A stretch of DNA of 64,000 nucleotides, from the NCBI GenBank assembly GCA_963783195.1, contig CAWAMV010000004.1:2480001-2544000 (forward strand), read 5' to 3'. The notes under the pieces were generated by a model. That model was given only the letters and a program-made list of their open reading frames with translations, had not been told where the DNA came from and made no database searches. A program made the translations under genes and the position numbers. The DNA is from Croceibacterium_B sp963783195 (GTDB taxonomy: Bacteria > Pseudomonadota > Alphaproteobacteria > Sphingomonadales > Sphingomonadaceae). This document shows positions 57,381 through 64,000 of this stretch, one piece after another (position 1 is the first letter of the stretch; every line of letters begins with the position of its first letter).

Positions 57381-57929
57381 TTACTTCTCGGCAGCCGGCT
57401 TCTTAGCCGGGGCCTTCTTCGCCGCCGGCTTCTTGTCGGCAGCGGGCTTCTCGTCGGCCTTGGCAGCGGTGGCGGCCTTCTTGACCGGCTCCGCCTTTAC
57501 GGCCTTGTCCTTCTTCGCGGTATCGACGCCCTTGGCAGGCTCGTCCTTGACCGCTTCGGTCTTCGTCGCAGCGGCAGAAGCCTCGGCCTTGGGAGCGGCA
57601 TCCTTCGACGCAGCCTTCTTCTCGGCCTTCGTATCGCCGACCTGAACAATCCGCAGCAGCGTCAACTGCTGGCGGTGACCGGCCTTGCGGCGATAGTTGT
57701 GCCGCCGGCGCTTCTTGAACACCGTGACCTTCTCGCTCTTGGCCTGGGCGATGATCTCGGCCGCGACCTTGACCTTGCCCGCGTCCTTGATTTCGCCGCC
57801 GTCGCCGGCCAGCAGGACGTCGCCCAGTTCGATCGTGTCGCCGGCTTCACCCGCCAACTTCTCGACCGCGATCTTGTCTCCGGCGGAAACGCGATACTGC
57901 TTGCCGCCCGTGCGCACTACTGCGAACAT
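57381..57929 (-). CDS. rplU: 50S ribosomal protein L21 with a Lys/Ala-rich C-terminal extension
   Basis: 182 residues. The L21 core fills the first ~100: MFAVVRTGGKQYRVS, then VTVFKKRRRHNYRRKAGHRQQLT. The remaining ~80 residues are Lys/Ala/Pro-rich and low-complexity, ending in KKPAAEK, and probably reach out of the ribosome. E. coli L21 has 103 residues. Led by a promoter and an attenuator-like hairpin. Confidence 0.95.
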   Translation of the reverse strand: MFAVVRTGGKQYRVSAGDKIAVEKLAGEAGDTIELGDVLLAGDGGEIKDAGKVKVAAEIIAQAKSEKVTVFKKRRRHNYRRKAGHRQQLTLLRIVQVGDTKAEKKAASKDAAPKAEASAAATKTEAVKDEPAKGVDTAKKDKAVKAEPVKKAATAAKADEKPAADKKPAAKKAPAKKPAAEK

Positions 57930-57966
57930 GGTTCACCTAATCCGTTTCGTTTCGACTGCCGCACAC

Positions 57967-58012
57967 GGTGCCACGCACCCTGAACGACAAAAAGGGCACC
58001 CAACCGGGTGCC
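57967..58012 (-). promoter_or_regulatory. Attenuator-like leader of rplU: terminator hairpin and competing pairing
   Basis: In the rplU leader RNA, GGCACCC and GGGTGCC (arms at 58006-58012 and 57995-58001) form a hairpin followed by CTTTTTG, an intrinsic terminator. Further along, GGCACC (57967-57972) can pair with GGTGCC of the second arm instead, which would break the hairpin. No minus-strand gene lies upstream for this terminator to serve. Confidence 0.55.
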
Positions 58013-58025
58013 GGAAAGAGCGCAG

Positions 58026-58054
58026 CCGTTAGGCGAAGAGGTTGGCCCTGTCAA
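58026..58054 (-). promoter_or_regulatory. Candidate rplU promoter
   Basis: TTGACA (58049-58054) and TAACGG (58026-58031) are separated by 17 bases. The -35 is exact consensus and the -10 imperfect. Transcription would start about seven bases before the attenuator hairpin. Confidence 0.5.
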
Positions 58055-58135
58055 CGGCTCAGGGCAGCGATTTTGCGTCACGTGCCCCATGAAGTGCAAC
58101 TGGAAACGGAGCGCCGGGCGCGCTAGCGCAGTGCA

Positions 58136-58630
58136 ATGACCAAGCGCCTTCTCGCTGCTGTGCTTTGCGCCCTGACCTCCGCGTGCGCAACCGCCCCGGC
58201 GGAATATCCGAACCTGGCGATTCGCGACGCCGAGCGGGTAACAGGCACGCTGAATCCGCCTGAGCCGTTCGTCCCCGCACCGCCCTCAGCGGAAACGCTC
58301 GCGACCGTCGAAGGGCTCGTTGAGCGGGCCGACACCGCCTACGACGCCTATCGCGGCAAGTTGGAGCGGGTCCGGGCCGCGGCCTTGCGCGCACGCGGCG
58401 CCGCTGTCGGCAGCGATGCCTGGGCCGCAGCCAGCGTCGCGCTGGCGGAACTTGAAACGGAGCGCAGCCAGACCATGATCCCGCTCTCCGATCTCGATCG
58501 ACTTTACATTGCCGCCGCGACCGAAGGACGAGCTACCGGCGACATCGAGGATGCCCAGGACCTGGTCGGGCAGATGGTCGACTTCGAGACCGCGCACATC
58601 AACGAGATCCACTCGGCCCTTGGGCAGTAA
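58136..58630 (+). CDS. Putative lipoprotein, hypothetical
   Basis: 164 residues. Signal peptide with a lipobox-like LTSAC (Cys17). The mature part is helical with a coiled-coil look (GLVERADTAYDAYRGKLERV). I recognise no domain. Divergent from rplU. Convergent with moaE. Confidence 0.7.
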   Translation: MTKRLLAAVLCALTSACATAPAEYPNLAIRDAERVTGTLNPPEPFVPAPPSAETLATVEGLVERADTAYDAYRGKLERVRAAALRARGAAVGSDAWAAASVALAELETERSQTMIPLSDLDRLYIAAATEGRATGDIEDAQDLVGQMVDFETAHINEIHSALGQ

Positions 58631-58688
58631 AGGGCACGGGTCTCGAGGAGATCATGCGTCCGCCCCGCCCATGGGGCTTTGACGCGAA

Positions 58689-59153
58689 TCAATCGGCGCC
58701 GGATTTTTCGCTCCACCGGGCAAGGTCGGCATGGTCTTCGGCCCGCGGTTCGATCCAGCGCCATTCGCCGCCGCGCTTCTCGCGCTTCCAGAACCAGGCA
58801 TCGGACTTGAGGTGATCCATCGCGAAGTCGACCGCCTCGATCGCGGCGCGGCGATGCCGCGCGGCTGCCGCGACGAGCACGATGGGCGCGCCGGGACGCA
58901 TGAAGCCGACGCGGTGATGGATCAGCAATCCGTCGAGCGGCCACCTGCCGGCCGTCTCGCTCGCCAGCGCCTGCATGCCCGGCAAGGTAAGCGGTTCGTA
59001 ATGGCTGAGTTCGAGCACCTGAACGTTCACATCGGGCCGGACCTTGCCGACGAAGCTGGCAATGCCGCCGGCTTCGGGATGCTGCTTGGCGAACAGACCG
59101 AGCGCCTTGCCGGGCGAGAAGCCCTTGTCGAGCAGGCGGACGTCCGCCGTCAT
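58689..59153 (-). CDS. moaE: Molybdopterin synthase catalytic subunit MoaE
   Basis: 154 residues. GGIASFVGKVR, HYEPLTLPGM, IHHRVGFMRPGAPIVLVAAAARHR and WFWKRE are conserved. With MoaD it adds the dithiolene sulfurs to precursor Z. The ATG at 59153 lies one base after the moaD stop. Confidence 0.95.
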   Translation of the reverse strand: MTADVRLLDKGFSPGKALGLFAKQHPEAGGIASFVGKVRPDVNVQVLELSHYEPLTLPGMQALASETAGRWPLDGLLIHHRVGFMRPGAPIVLVAAAARHRRAAIEAVDFAMDHLKSDAWFWKREKRGGEWRWIEPRAEDHADLARWSEKSGAD

Positions 59154-59154
59154 G

Positions 59155-59397
59155 TCATCCCCCGGAGACGGGCGGCAACAGCGCGACCTCATCGCCGTCA
59201 TTGGCGATCAGCGTGCGCTTGTCGGCCAGCACCGTTCCGCCAACGGCCAGCTTGACCTTGTCGCCCGCGACCATCTCGGCAAGGTCGCCGTCGAGCGCCT
59301 CGACCAGGGCGCCCCAGTCGAGCGGCGGGTCGAACGTTCGTTCGGGCGCACCTGCGAGGTCGGCGAGCTTGCCGAGGAAGACGACGCGGACGGCCAT
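59155..59397 (-). CDS. moaD: Molybdopterin synthase sulfur carrier subunit MoaD
   Basis: 80 residues. Ubiquitin-like fold with VFLGKLADLAG and the C-terminal ALLPPVSGG ending in the Gly-Gly that carries thiocarboxylate. Lies between moaA and moaE, a few bases from each. Confidence 0.95.
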   Translation of the reverse strand: MAVRVVFLGKLADLAGAPERTFDPPLDWGALVEALDGDLAEMVAGDKVKLAVGGTVLADKRTLIANDGDEVALLPPVSGG

Positions 59398-59399
59398 GC

Positions 59400-60401
59400 T
59401 CAGCCCCCGGTGAGCGACATGTGCCGCGGCTGGGCCGGGGCGGCGCCCTGTTCGATGCGGAAATGGTGCCGCTCGGGCTTGATGCGCATGGCCTCGTCGA
59501 GCGCGCAGGCCAGCGCCTCGTCGGGGGTTTCGGAGCGCAGGGCGGCGCGCAGGTCGACCTGCTCCGCCCCGCCGAGGCAGGCGTAGAGCTGGCCCGTTGC
59601 CGTCACGCGGATGCGATTGCAACCGGCGCAGAAGTTGTTGGTCAGCGGCGTGATGAGGCCGACGCGGCCGCCGGTCTCGGCCACGTCCCAGTACCGCGCC
59701 GGTCCTCCGCTGGCATGATCCGACGGCGTGAGTGTCCAGCGCGCGTCGAGCACGTCCTTCACCACGGTCAGCGGCAGGTAGTGATCGACCCGTTCGCCCT
59801 CGACCTCGCCGAGCGGCATGACCTCTATCAGCGTCAGCTCGTGACCGTTCGCGTGGGCCCATTCGACGAGGAAGGGGATCTCGTCCTCGTTCAGCCCCTT
59901 CAGGGCCACGGTGTTGATCTTGACCTTGAGCCCCGCCTCCTTCGCCGCCGCGACCCCGCGCAGGACGGCACTCAGGCGGTCGCGGCGCGAAAGCTCGGCA
60001 AACAGGCCGGCGTCCATCGTGTCGAGCGAGACGTTGATCCGTCGCACCCCCGCCTCGAACAGCGGTTCGGCAAATTTCTCGAGCTGCGTGCCATTGGTCG
60101 TGAGCGTCAGCTCGTCCAGGCCGTCCCCCAGCTTGCGCCCGACCGCGGTGACGAGCTCGATCATGTCGCGCCGCACCAACGGTTCACCGCCGGTCAGGCG
60201 GATCTTGGTCACTCCCCGGTCGATGAACGCAAGCGCCAGCTTGTGCAGTTCCTCCAGGCTCAGCACGTCCTTGCGCGGCAGGAACTGCATCGCCTCGGGC
60301 ATGCAATAGGTACAGCGCAGGTCACAGCGATCCGTCACCGACAGGCGCAGGTAACTGATCCGGCGGTTGAACGCGTCGACGAGGGGTTTGCCGCAGCTCA
60401 T
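59400..60401 (-). CDS. moaA: GTP 3',8-cyclase (radical SAM) MoaA
   Basis: 333 residues. N-terminal radical SAM cluster C26xxxC30xxC33 (in DRCDLRCTYC) and C-terminal cluster Cys in NNFCAGCNRIR. It ends in LTGG, the catalytic Gly-Gly. First step of molybdenum cofactor synthesis. moaA-moaD-moaE form the operon; moaC is not in the window. Confidence 0.96.
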   Translation of the reverse strand: MSCGKPLVDAFNRRISYLRLSVTDRCDLRCTYCMPEAMQFLPRKDVLSLEELHKLALAFIDRGVTKIRLTGGEPLVRRDMIELVTAVGRKLGDGLDELTLTTNGTQLEKFAEPLFEAGVRRINVSLDTMDAGLFAELSRRDRLSAVLRGVAAAKEAGLKVKINTVALKGLNEDEIPFLVEWAHANGHELTLIEVMPLGEVEGERVDHYLPLTVVKDVLDARWTLTPSDHASGGPARYWDVAETGGRVGLITPLTNNFCAGCNRIRVTATGQLYACLGGAEQVDLRAALRSETPDEALACALDEAMRIKPERHHFRIEQGAAPAQPRHMSLTGG

Positions 60402-60618
60402 GGCACCATTGTGGAGGCGGCGGCGGCGAAGTTCAAACGCATTCGGCTTGGCCGTGCCGATGCGATGCTTTCAACGCCGCCCCACTGCGAAAGGTGACAC
60501 CAAGTATACGCCGAAAATGCGCCGACGGCCGTGCCGATCCCGTCCGCTCGAGCGATCCGGAAGAGATGAAGCGAACCCATTGCCCCGTCAGAGCAGATCG
60601 CCCGCGTGTAGGAAAGTC

Positions 60619-60936
60619 TCAACCGACGGTGAGCACCTGGCCGGTCACGCCCTCGTTCGCGTGCACGAAGTTGAGCACCTGCGCCAAGCCGGCAAAGTCG
60701 GAACGCGAGGCCACGACGCCGTTGATCCGGCACGGCGCCGCCTCGCGCGCCAGTTCCTGGATCGCGGCGAGGCGCCATGCGTGGTGCGTGTGATCGGCTG
60801 GGTCGAAGATGATTGCAATGTCGCGGTTGCGCGGCATCGCGATGCGGACGTCGGGCACTATACGTGCATGAAATGCAGCCGCGGCATCGAGCGGAGCCTC
60901 GGGCAAGCCGCCAGCCTTGACGATCGCGCTTGTCAC
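60619..60936 (-). CDS. Half-size Rossmann-fold (SDR-like) protein coupled to folB
   Basis: 105 residues from a GTG overlapping the folB stop (GTGA). The last part ends in ANEGVTGQVLTVG, the C-terminal signature of SDR dehydrogenases, but the N-terminal nucleotide-binding half is missing. The protein is thus either a degenerate SDR or a distinct small Rossmann-like family. The folB link suggests a role in dihydroneopterin or tetrahydromonapterin metabolism; inference only. About 215 bases lie between it and moaA without recognisable content. Confidence 0.65.
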   Translation of the reverse strand: MTSAIVKAGGLPEAPLDAAAAFHARIVPDVRIAMPRNRDIAIIFDPADHTHHAWRLAAIQELAREAAPCRINGVVASRSDFAGLAQVLNFVHANEGVTGQVLTVG

Positions 60937-61301
60937 CGCCGCTCGCGCGTCAGGGTGATGCCGATCTTCTCGTCCGCCTCGGAAAGCGCCAGCTTGACGA
61001 TTTTCACGCTGACTTCCTCGACCCGCGCATCCTGTACGAACAGCGTCTCGCAGACATGGTCGGCGACGGCCTCGATCAGCTTGAAATGCGTGTCCCCCAG
61101 CGCTTCGGAGCAGGCGAACTTGAGGTCCATGTAATTCTTGCTGGCATCGAGCGGCGTGTCGGGATCGTATTGCCCGATCACCTTCAGCTTGACCCGCACG
61201 GTGAAGCGCAGCGGCTGTGGGCGGCCGGTTTCCTCCGAGTATATCCCGGTGTGCACCATGTGTTCGAAGTCGGCAATTTCGAGATAGAGGCTGTCGGCCA
61301 T
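60933..61301 (-). CDS. folB: Dihydroneopterin aldolase/epimerase
   Basis: 122 residues. LEIADFEHMVHTGIYSEE, LKFACSEALGDTHFKLIEAVADHV and the C-terminal KLALSEADEKIGITLTRER fit FolB. It makes 6-hydroxymethyl-dihydropterin in folate synthesis. The start at 61301 is normal for the family. Confidence 0.92.
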   Translation of the reverse strand: MADSLYLEIADFEHMVHTGIYSEETGRPQPLRFTVRVKLKVIGQYDPDTPLDASKNYMDLKFACSEALGDTHFKLIEAVADHVCETLFVQDARVEEVSVKIVKLALSEADEKIGITLTRERR

Positions 61302-61451
61302 GTCCGTTCCCAAAGCTGCGCGACCGGATGGCAGCGATGGCTGGCAATGTCCATCGCCGCTACTGGCCATGTCGACAAGCTGGGCAGCGGCGGCAACTTG
61401 CGGCTATCACGAGCCGAAGCAATCGCAGGATTCGCTCGCAGGATGGGGCAC

Positions 61452-62396
61452 ATGACGAGTGCAGGAAGATTGACGCTGGCAACGCGCCTGTTGGCGATCC
61501 TTTGCCTCCTGCCGCTGCTCGGCGGGTGTTTCGCCGCGGCCGCGGTGGTGGTGCCGACCATGACCGCCTATGCCGCGACCAAGGATCACGAGGCACGCAA
61601 GCGCCCGGCGGCCGCTCCCGTGATAGCCGCACCATCGCCGCCTGGCGCACCGCAAGTCGCAGCCGATCCCTCGTCTCGAATCGCGGTTCGGCAGGCTCCG
61701 GCACCCGCGGCGGGTGAAGCCGTCCGCGTCGACGGGGGGTTCAAGGCCACGGTCCTGCCGCTGACCGAGCTGCCCCGGCCCGGCGCCCCTGCTGCAACGG
61801 CGAGTTCGGGCGCGCCGTGGCGTTCGTTCTTTTCCTATGCCCTGACCCAGACGAAACCGTCCGCCGCTGGCGACGCGCGACGCTCGGCGATTCTTTCACC
61901 GGAAAGCGCTGTGCAGATGCAACCGCGTCGGCGGACCTGCCAGGGCGAGGACAGCGCCGTCATCATCGACCTCGATCCCGCCAGCGGCCGGTTCGCGCCC
62001 GAGGCGGGGCTCAAACCGCCGCCAGGGCTCGCCGACGAGCTCGCCCTGCTGCGGCAGGTGGGCGTCATCGTCATGTGGATCTCGGATCTCGACACCAGCC
62101 GCCTGGATGCCATCGCCGCCGCGCTCGTCGACAGCGGCCTCGACCCGGCGGGCAAGGACCCGATCCTGCTCGCCATCGGCGAGGGCGACCGCAAGCAATC
62201 GCTGCGCCAGCAGGCAGGCCAGAACGCCTGTGTCGTCGCCATCGCGGGGGACGACCGGACCGACTTCGACGAGCTGTTCGCTTACCTGCGCGATGCGAAC
62301 GCGGCGGTCGACTTCGATCCGATGCTGGGGTCCGGTTGGTTCCTCGTTCCCGCCACCCTGTCTTCTTCGGCGAAGCCTATGCCCGGCGCCGGTTAG
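61452..62396 (+). CDS. HAD-like (acid phosphatase class B-like) lipoprotein
   Basis: 314 residues. Signal peptide with the lipobox LLGGC. The first 130 residues are Ala/Pro-rich and low complexity. From about 170 on, VIIDLDPASG resembles HAD motif I (DxDx), MWISDLD motif II, and IAGDDRTDFDELF motif IV. The motif I lacks the usual T/V after DxD, so activity may differ from the normal phosphatase. Convergent with the methyltransferase gene. Confidence 0.7.
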   Translation: MTSAGRLTLATRLLAILCLLPLLGGCFAAAAVVVPTMTAYAATKDHEARKRPAAAPVIAAPSPPGAPQVAADPSSRIAVRQAPAPAAGEAVRVDGGFKATVLPLTELPRPGAPAATASSGAPWRSFFSYALTQTKPSAAGDARRSAILSPESAVQMQPRRRTCQGEDSAVIIDLDPASGRFAPEAGLKPPPGLADELALLRQVGVIVMWISDLDTSRLDAIAAALVDSGLDPAGKDPILLAIGEGDRKQSLRQQAGQNACVVAIAGDDRTDFDELFAYLRDANAAVDFDPMLGSGWFLVPATLSSSAKPMPGAG

Positions 62397-62409
62397 CGCG
62401 CGCCACGTC

Positions 62410-63294
62410 TCACGCGTTGCTCCAGCGGGCGAAGATCGCGGTCGGCAGCAGGCGGCCGCCCTCCCCCTCCTCGCGCACTGCAAGGTCGCCGTGTTCGATC
62501 GTGCCCGGGAGGCCGGCGAGATGTTCGGCCAGCAGGCCGGCGAGCGCGAGGCTGCTCATGCGCACGGCGTAGACGGTGAGGAACAGGAAGCGGCTGTCGG
62601 CATCGAGCAGCGCGCGGCAGTCGGCCACGAGGCCGGGCAGGCCTTCCTCGAGCCGCCAGGTCTCGTTGTTGGGGCCGCGTCCGAACTTGGGGGGGTCGAG
62701 GATGATGCCGTCATAGCGCTTCTCGCGCCGGACCTCGCGCGCGGCGAACTTGGCCGCATCGTCGACCAGCCAGCGGATCGGGCGGTCCTCCATGCCCGAA
62801 AGCGCGGCGTTCTCGCGCGCCTGGGCGACCGACTTCTTGCTCGCGTCGACATGGGTCACGGGGCCGCAATCGCTCAGCGCCAGCGTGCCGACGCCGGTGT
62901 AGCCGAACAGGTTGAGCGTCTGCGCGTCGGGCTTGCCGCCCAGTTGCCAGCGCATCCAGTCCCACACCGGCGCCATGTCGGGGAAGAAGCCGAGGTGGCG
63001 GAAGGGCGTGCACTGGGCAGTAAAGCGCACGTCGTTCCAGGCGAGCGGCCAGCCATCGGGCACGTCTTGTGCGAACTGCCACTTGCCGCCACCGTCCTCG
63101 TCGCTGCCGGGGACGAATTCGCCGTCGGCCTGCCAGTCGGCCAGACGGGGCGACCACATCGCCTGTGGCTCGGGCCGGATGAAGCGACGCGGACCGTAGC
63201 GTTCGAGCTTGCGGCCGTGCCCGGAGTCGACGAGGCCGTAGTCCGCCCAGCCCTCGCCTGCGAGGACCAGCGGCGGTTCGACGAGGTCGGCCAT
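62410..63294 (-). CDS. Class I SAM-dependent methyltransferase, RlmI-like
   Basis: 294 residues. SAM-binding loop NLFGYTGVGTLALSDCG and acidic THVDASKKSV are followed by the ILDPPKFGRG motif, as in 23S rRNA m5C or RlmI-type enzymes. N-terminal part has HLGFFPDMAPVWDWM. The target RNA is unknown. Its ATG overlaps the thrC stop (ATGA). Confidence 0.88.
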   Translation of the reverse strand: MADLVEPPLVLAGEGWADYGLVDSGHGRKLERYGPRRFIRPEPQAMWSPRLADWQADGEFVPGSDEDGGGKWQFAQDVPDGWPLAWNDVRFTAQCTPFRHLGFFPDMAPVWDWMRWQLGGKPDAQTLNLFGYTGVGTLALSDCGPVTHVDASKKSVAQARENAALSGMEDRPIRWLVDDAAKFAAREVRREKRYDGIILDPPKFGRGPNNETWRLEEGLPGLVADCRALLDADSRFLFLTVYAVRMSSLALAGLLAEHLAGLPGTIEHGDLAVREEGEGGRLLPTAIFARWSNA

Positions 63295-64000
63295 CAGCGG
63301 CTCGGCGCCGCGTGCTCCGCGACGTAGGCGGCGATGGCGTCGTAATCGCCCGGCAACTCGACGTACGCCTCGTCGCGCTCGAACAGGTCGCCCACTCGGG
63401 TCGGCAGGGCCGGGCGCTGGCCGGTGGCCCGCTCGACCGCGTCGCGGAACTTGGCCGGGTGGGCGGTGGCGAGCGTAATCACCGGAACATCGGCCGGAAG
63501 ATCCGCCTCGCGCGCGGCGTGGAGGCCAATGGCGGTGTGCGGGTCGATCACCTCGCCGTCGCACTTTTCCCAGGCCCAGCCCATCGCGCGGGCCATCGCG
63601 TCCGCGTCGACGCGGGCGGACGTGAACAGCGCCGCCGCGCCTTCGCGCTGGGCATTGGTCAGGCGCATGGCCCTAGTCGTTTCGAAGCCGCGCATCTGTT
63701 CGGCCAGCGCCGCGCCGTCCCGGCCGCCCCCCTCTCCGACAGTGAGGTCGAACAGCAGGCGCTCGAAGTTGGAGGAAACCTGGATGTCCATGCTCGGCGC
63801 GGCGGTGGGGGTGACGGTGCCGGCCGAATAGTCGCCATTGGCCAGCGCGCGGTGCAGGATGTCGTTGACGTTGGTCGCCACGATCAACCGCTCGATCGGC
63901 AGGCCCATGCGCGCGGCGACGTGGCCGGCGAAGACGTCGCCGAAGTTGCCCGTCGGCACGCTGAAGGCGACCTTGCGCTCCGGCCCGCCGAGCTGCAGCG
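63294..64000 (-). CDS. thrC: Threonine synthase, 5' part beyond the window
   Basis: The last 235 or so residues are present. SVPTGNFGDVFAGHVA, the PLP-phosphate binding region, and NVNDILHRALANGDY are typical of ThrC. It makes threonine from O-phosphohomoserine. The gene runs off the right edge. Confidence 0.94.
   Translation of the reverse strand, partial: LQLGGPERKVAFSVPTGNFGDVFAGHVAARMGLPIERLIVATNVNDILHRALANGDYSAGTVTPTAAPSMDIQVSSNFERLLFDLTVGEGGGRDGAALAEQMRGFETTRAMRLTNAQREGAAALFTSARVDADAMARAMGWAWEKCDGEVIDPHTAIGLHAAREADLPADVPVITLATAHPAKFRDAVERATGQRPALPTRVGDLFERDEAYVELPGDYDAIAAYVAEHAAPSR

Noticed and set aside
58648..58680. Terminator hairpin between the lipoprotein gene and moaE
   Set aside because: CCCC/GGGG arms are only four bases, with a short T stretch (CTTTG); too weak to call.
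60402..60618. Possible small gene between moaA and the folB-linked gene
   Set aside because: Open frames here lack a ribosome site, fold or composition of a real protein; I see nothing recognisable in this stretch.

Overview
The window is GC-rich, densely packed chromosomal DNA of an alphaproteobacterium, most likely a member of the Sphingomonadales (Erythrobacteraceae or Sphingomonadaceae). The pointers are the pckA / chvI-chvG-hprK-rapZ-EIIA-HPr block, a short HPr kinase, a short-form HisG, a large TonB-dependent receptor, and the infA-maf-RNase E/G-yacG-tRNA-Phe cluster. I recognise about 72 protein genes and one tRNA. I see no rRNA, CRISPR array, insertion sequence, integrase or prophage. 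No stretch over 300 bases lacks a gene.

Layout. 1-2730: tail of an unknown gene, a polysaccharide-deacetylase-like gene and a secreted tannase/feruloyl-esterase-family enzyme. 2835-9115: ATP-dependent PEP carboxykinase, divergent from the ChvI/ChvG two-component system, which runs into hprK, rapZ, a mannose-type EIIA and HPr; this couples envelope sensing, a non-transporting PTS branch and gluconeogenesis. 9148-18417: rRNA/tRNA methyltransferase, lipoprotein, RmuC, formate-THF ligase, a small membrane protein, a cysteine-rich copper-storage-like protein, TesB, and an overlapping cupin/acetyltransferase pair. 18569-22174: H+-pyrophosphatase, then a small membrane protein coupled to a desaturase-family di-iron enzyme. 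22184-26389: thiL, a secreted S1/P1 nuclease, nusB, hisD, hisG.

27776-38505 is the most accessory-looking part. It holds five glutathione-S-transferase-fold proteins, two VOC-type proteins (one fused to a RibD-type reductase), an epoxide-hydrolase-like enzyme, a pirin, a quinone-oxidoreductase-like MDR and an HxlR regulator. These surround the conserved bolA, J-domain and cobS genes. The J-domain gene and cobS are separated by about 5.2 kb of GST/VOC/HxlR genes. I read this as an electrophile- or xenobiotic-handling set placed in a normally compact locus.

38704-48119: PBP1A, truA-fmt, recR, an AlkB-like alkane hydroxylase, peptide deformylase, a universal stress protein and uvrC. 48295-55329: a secreted protein, an AI-2E-family exporter, a TonB receptor with an unusual Gly-rich insertion containing a duplicated Cys-bearing module, then infA-maf-RNase-yacG-tRNA-Phe. 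55402-64000: wrbA, an acetyltransferase, rplU-rpmA behind an attenuator-like leader, the moaA-moaD-moaE run, folB coupled to a half-size Rossmann protein, a HAD-like lipoprotein, a methyltransferase and the 3' part of thrC.

The strongest candidates for something not well described are the rplU leader with mutually exclusive hairpins, the Cys-repeat insertion in the TonB receptor, the GST/HxlR block with its candidate operator, and the folB-coupled half-SDR. All functional statements are from reading the sequence and family knowledge; no database search was run.
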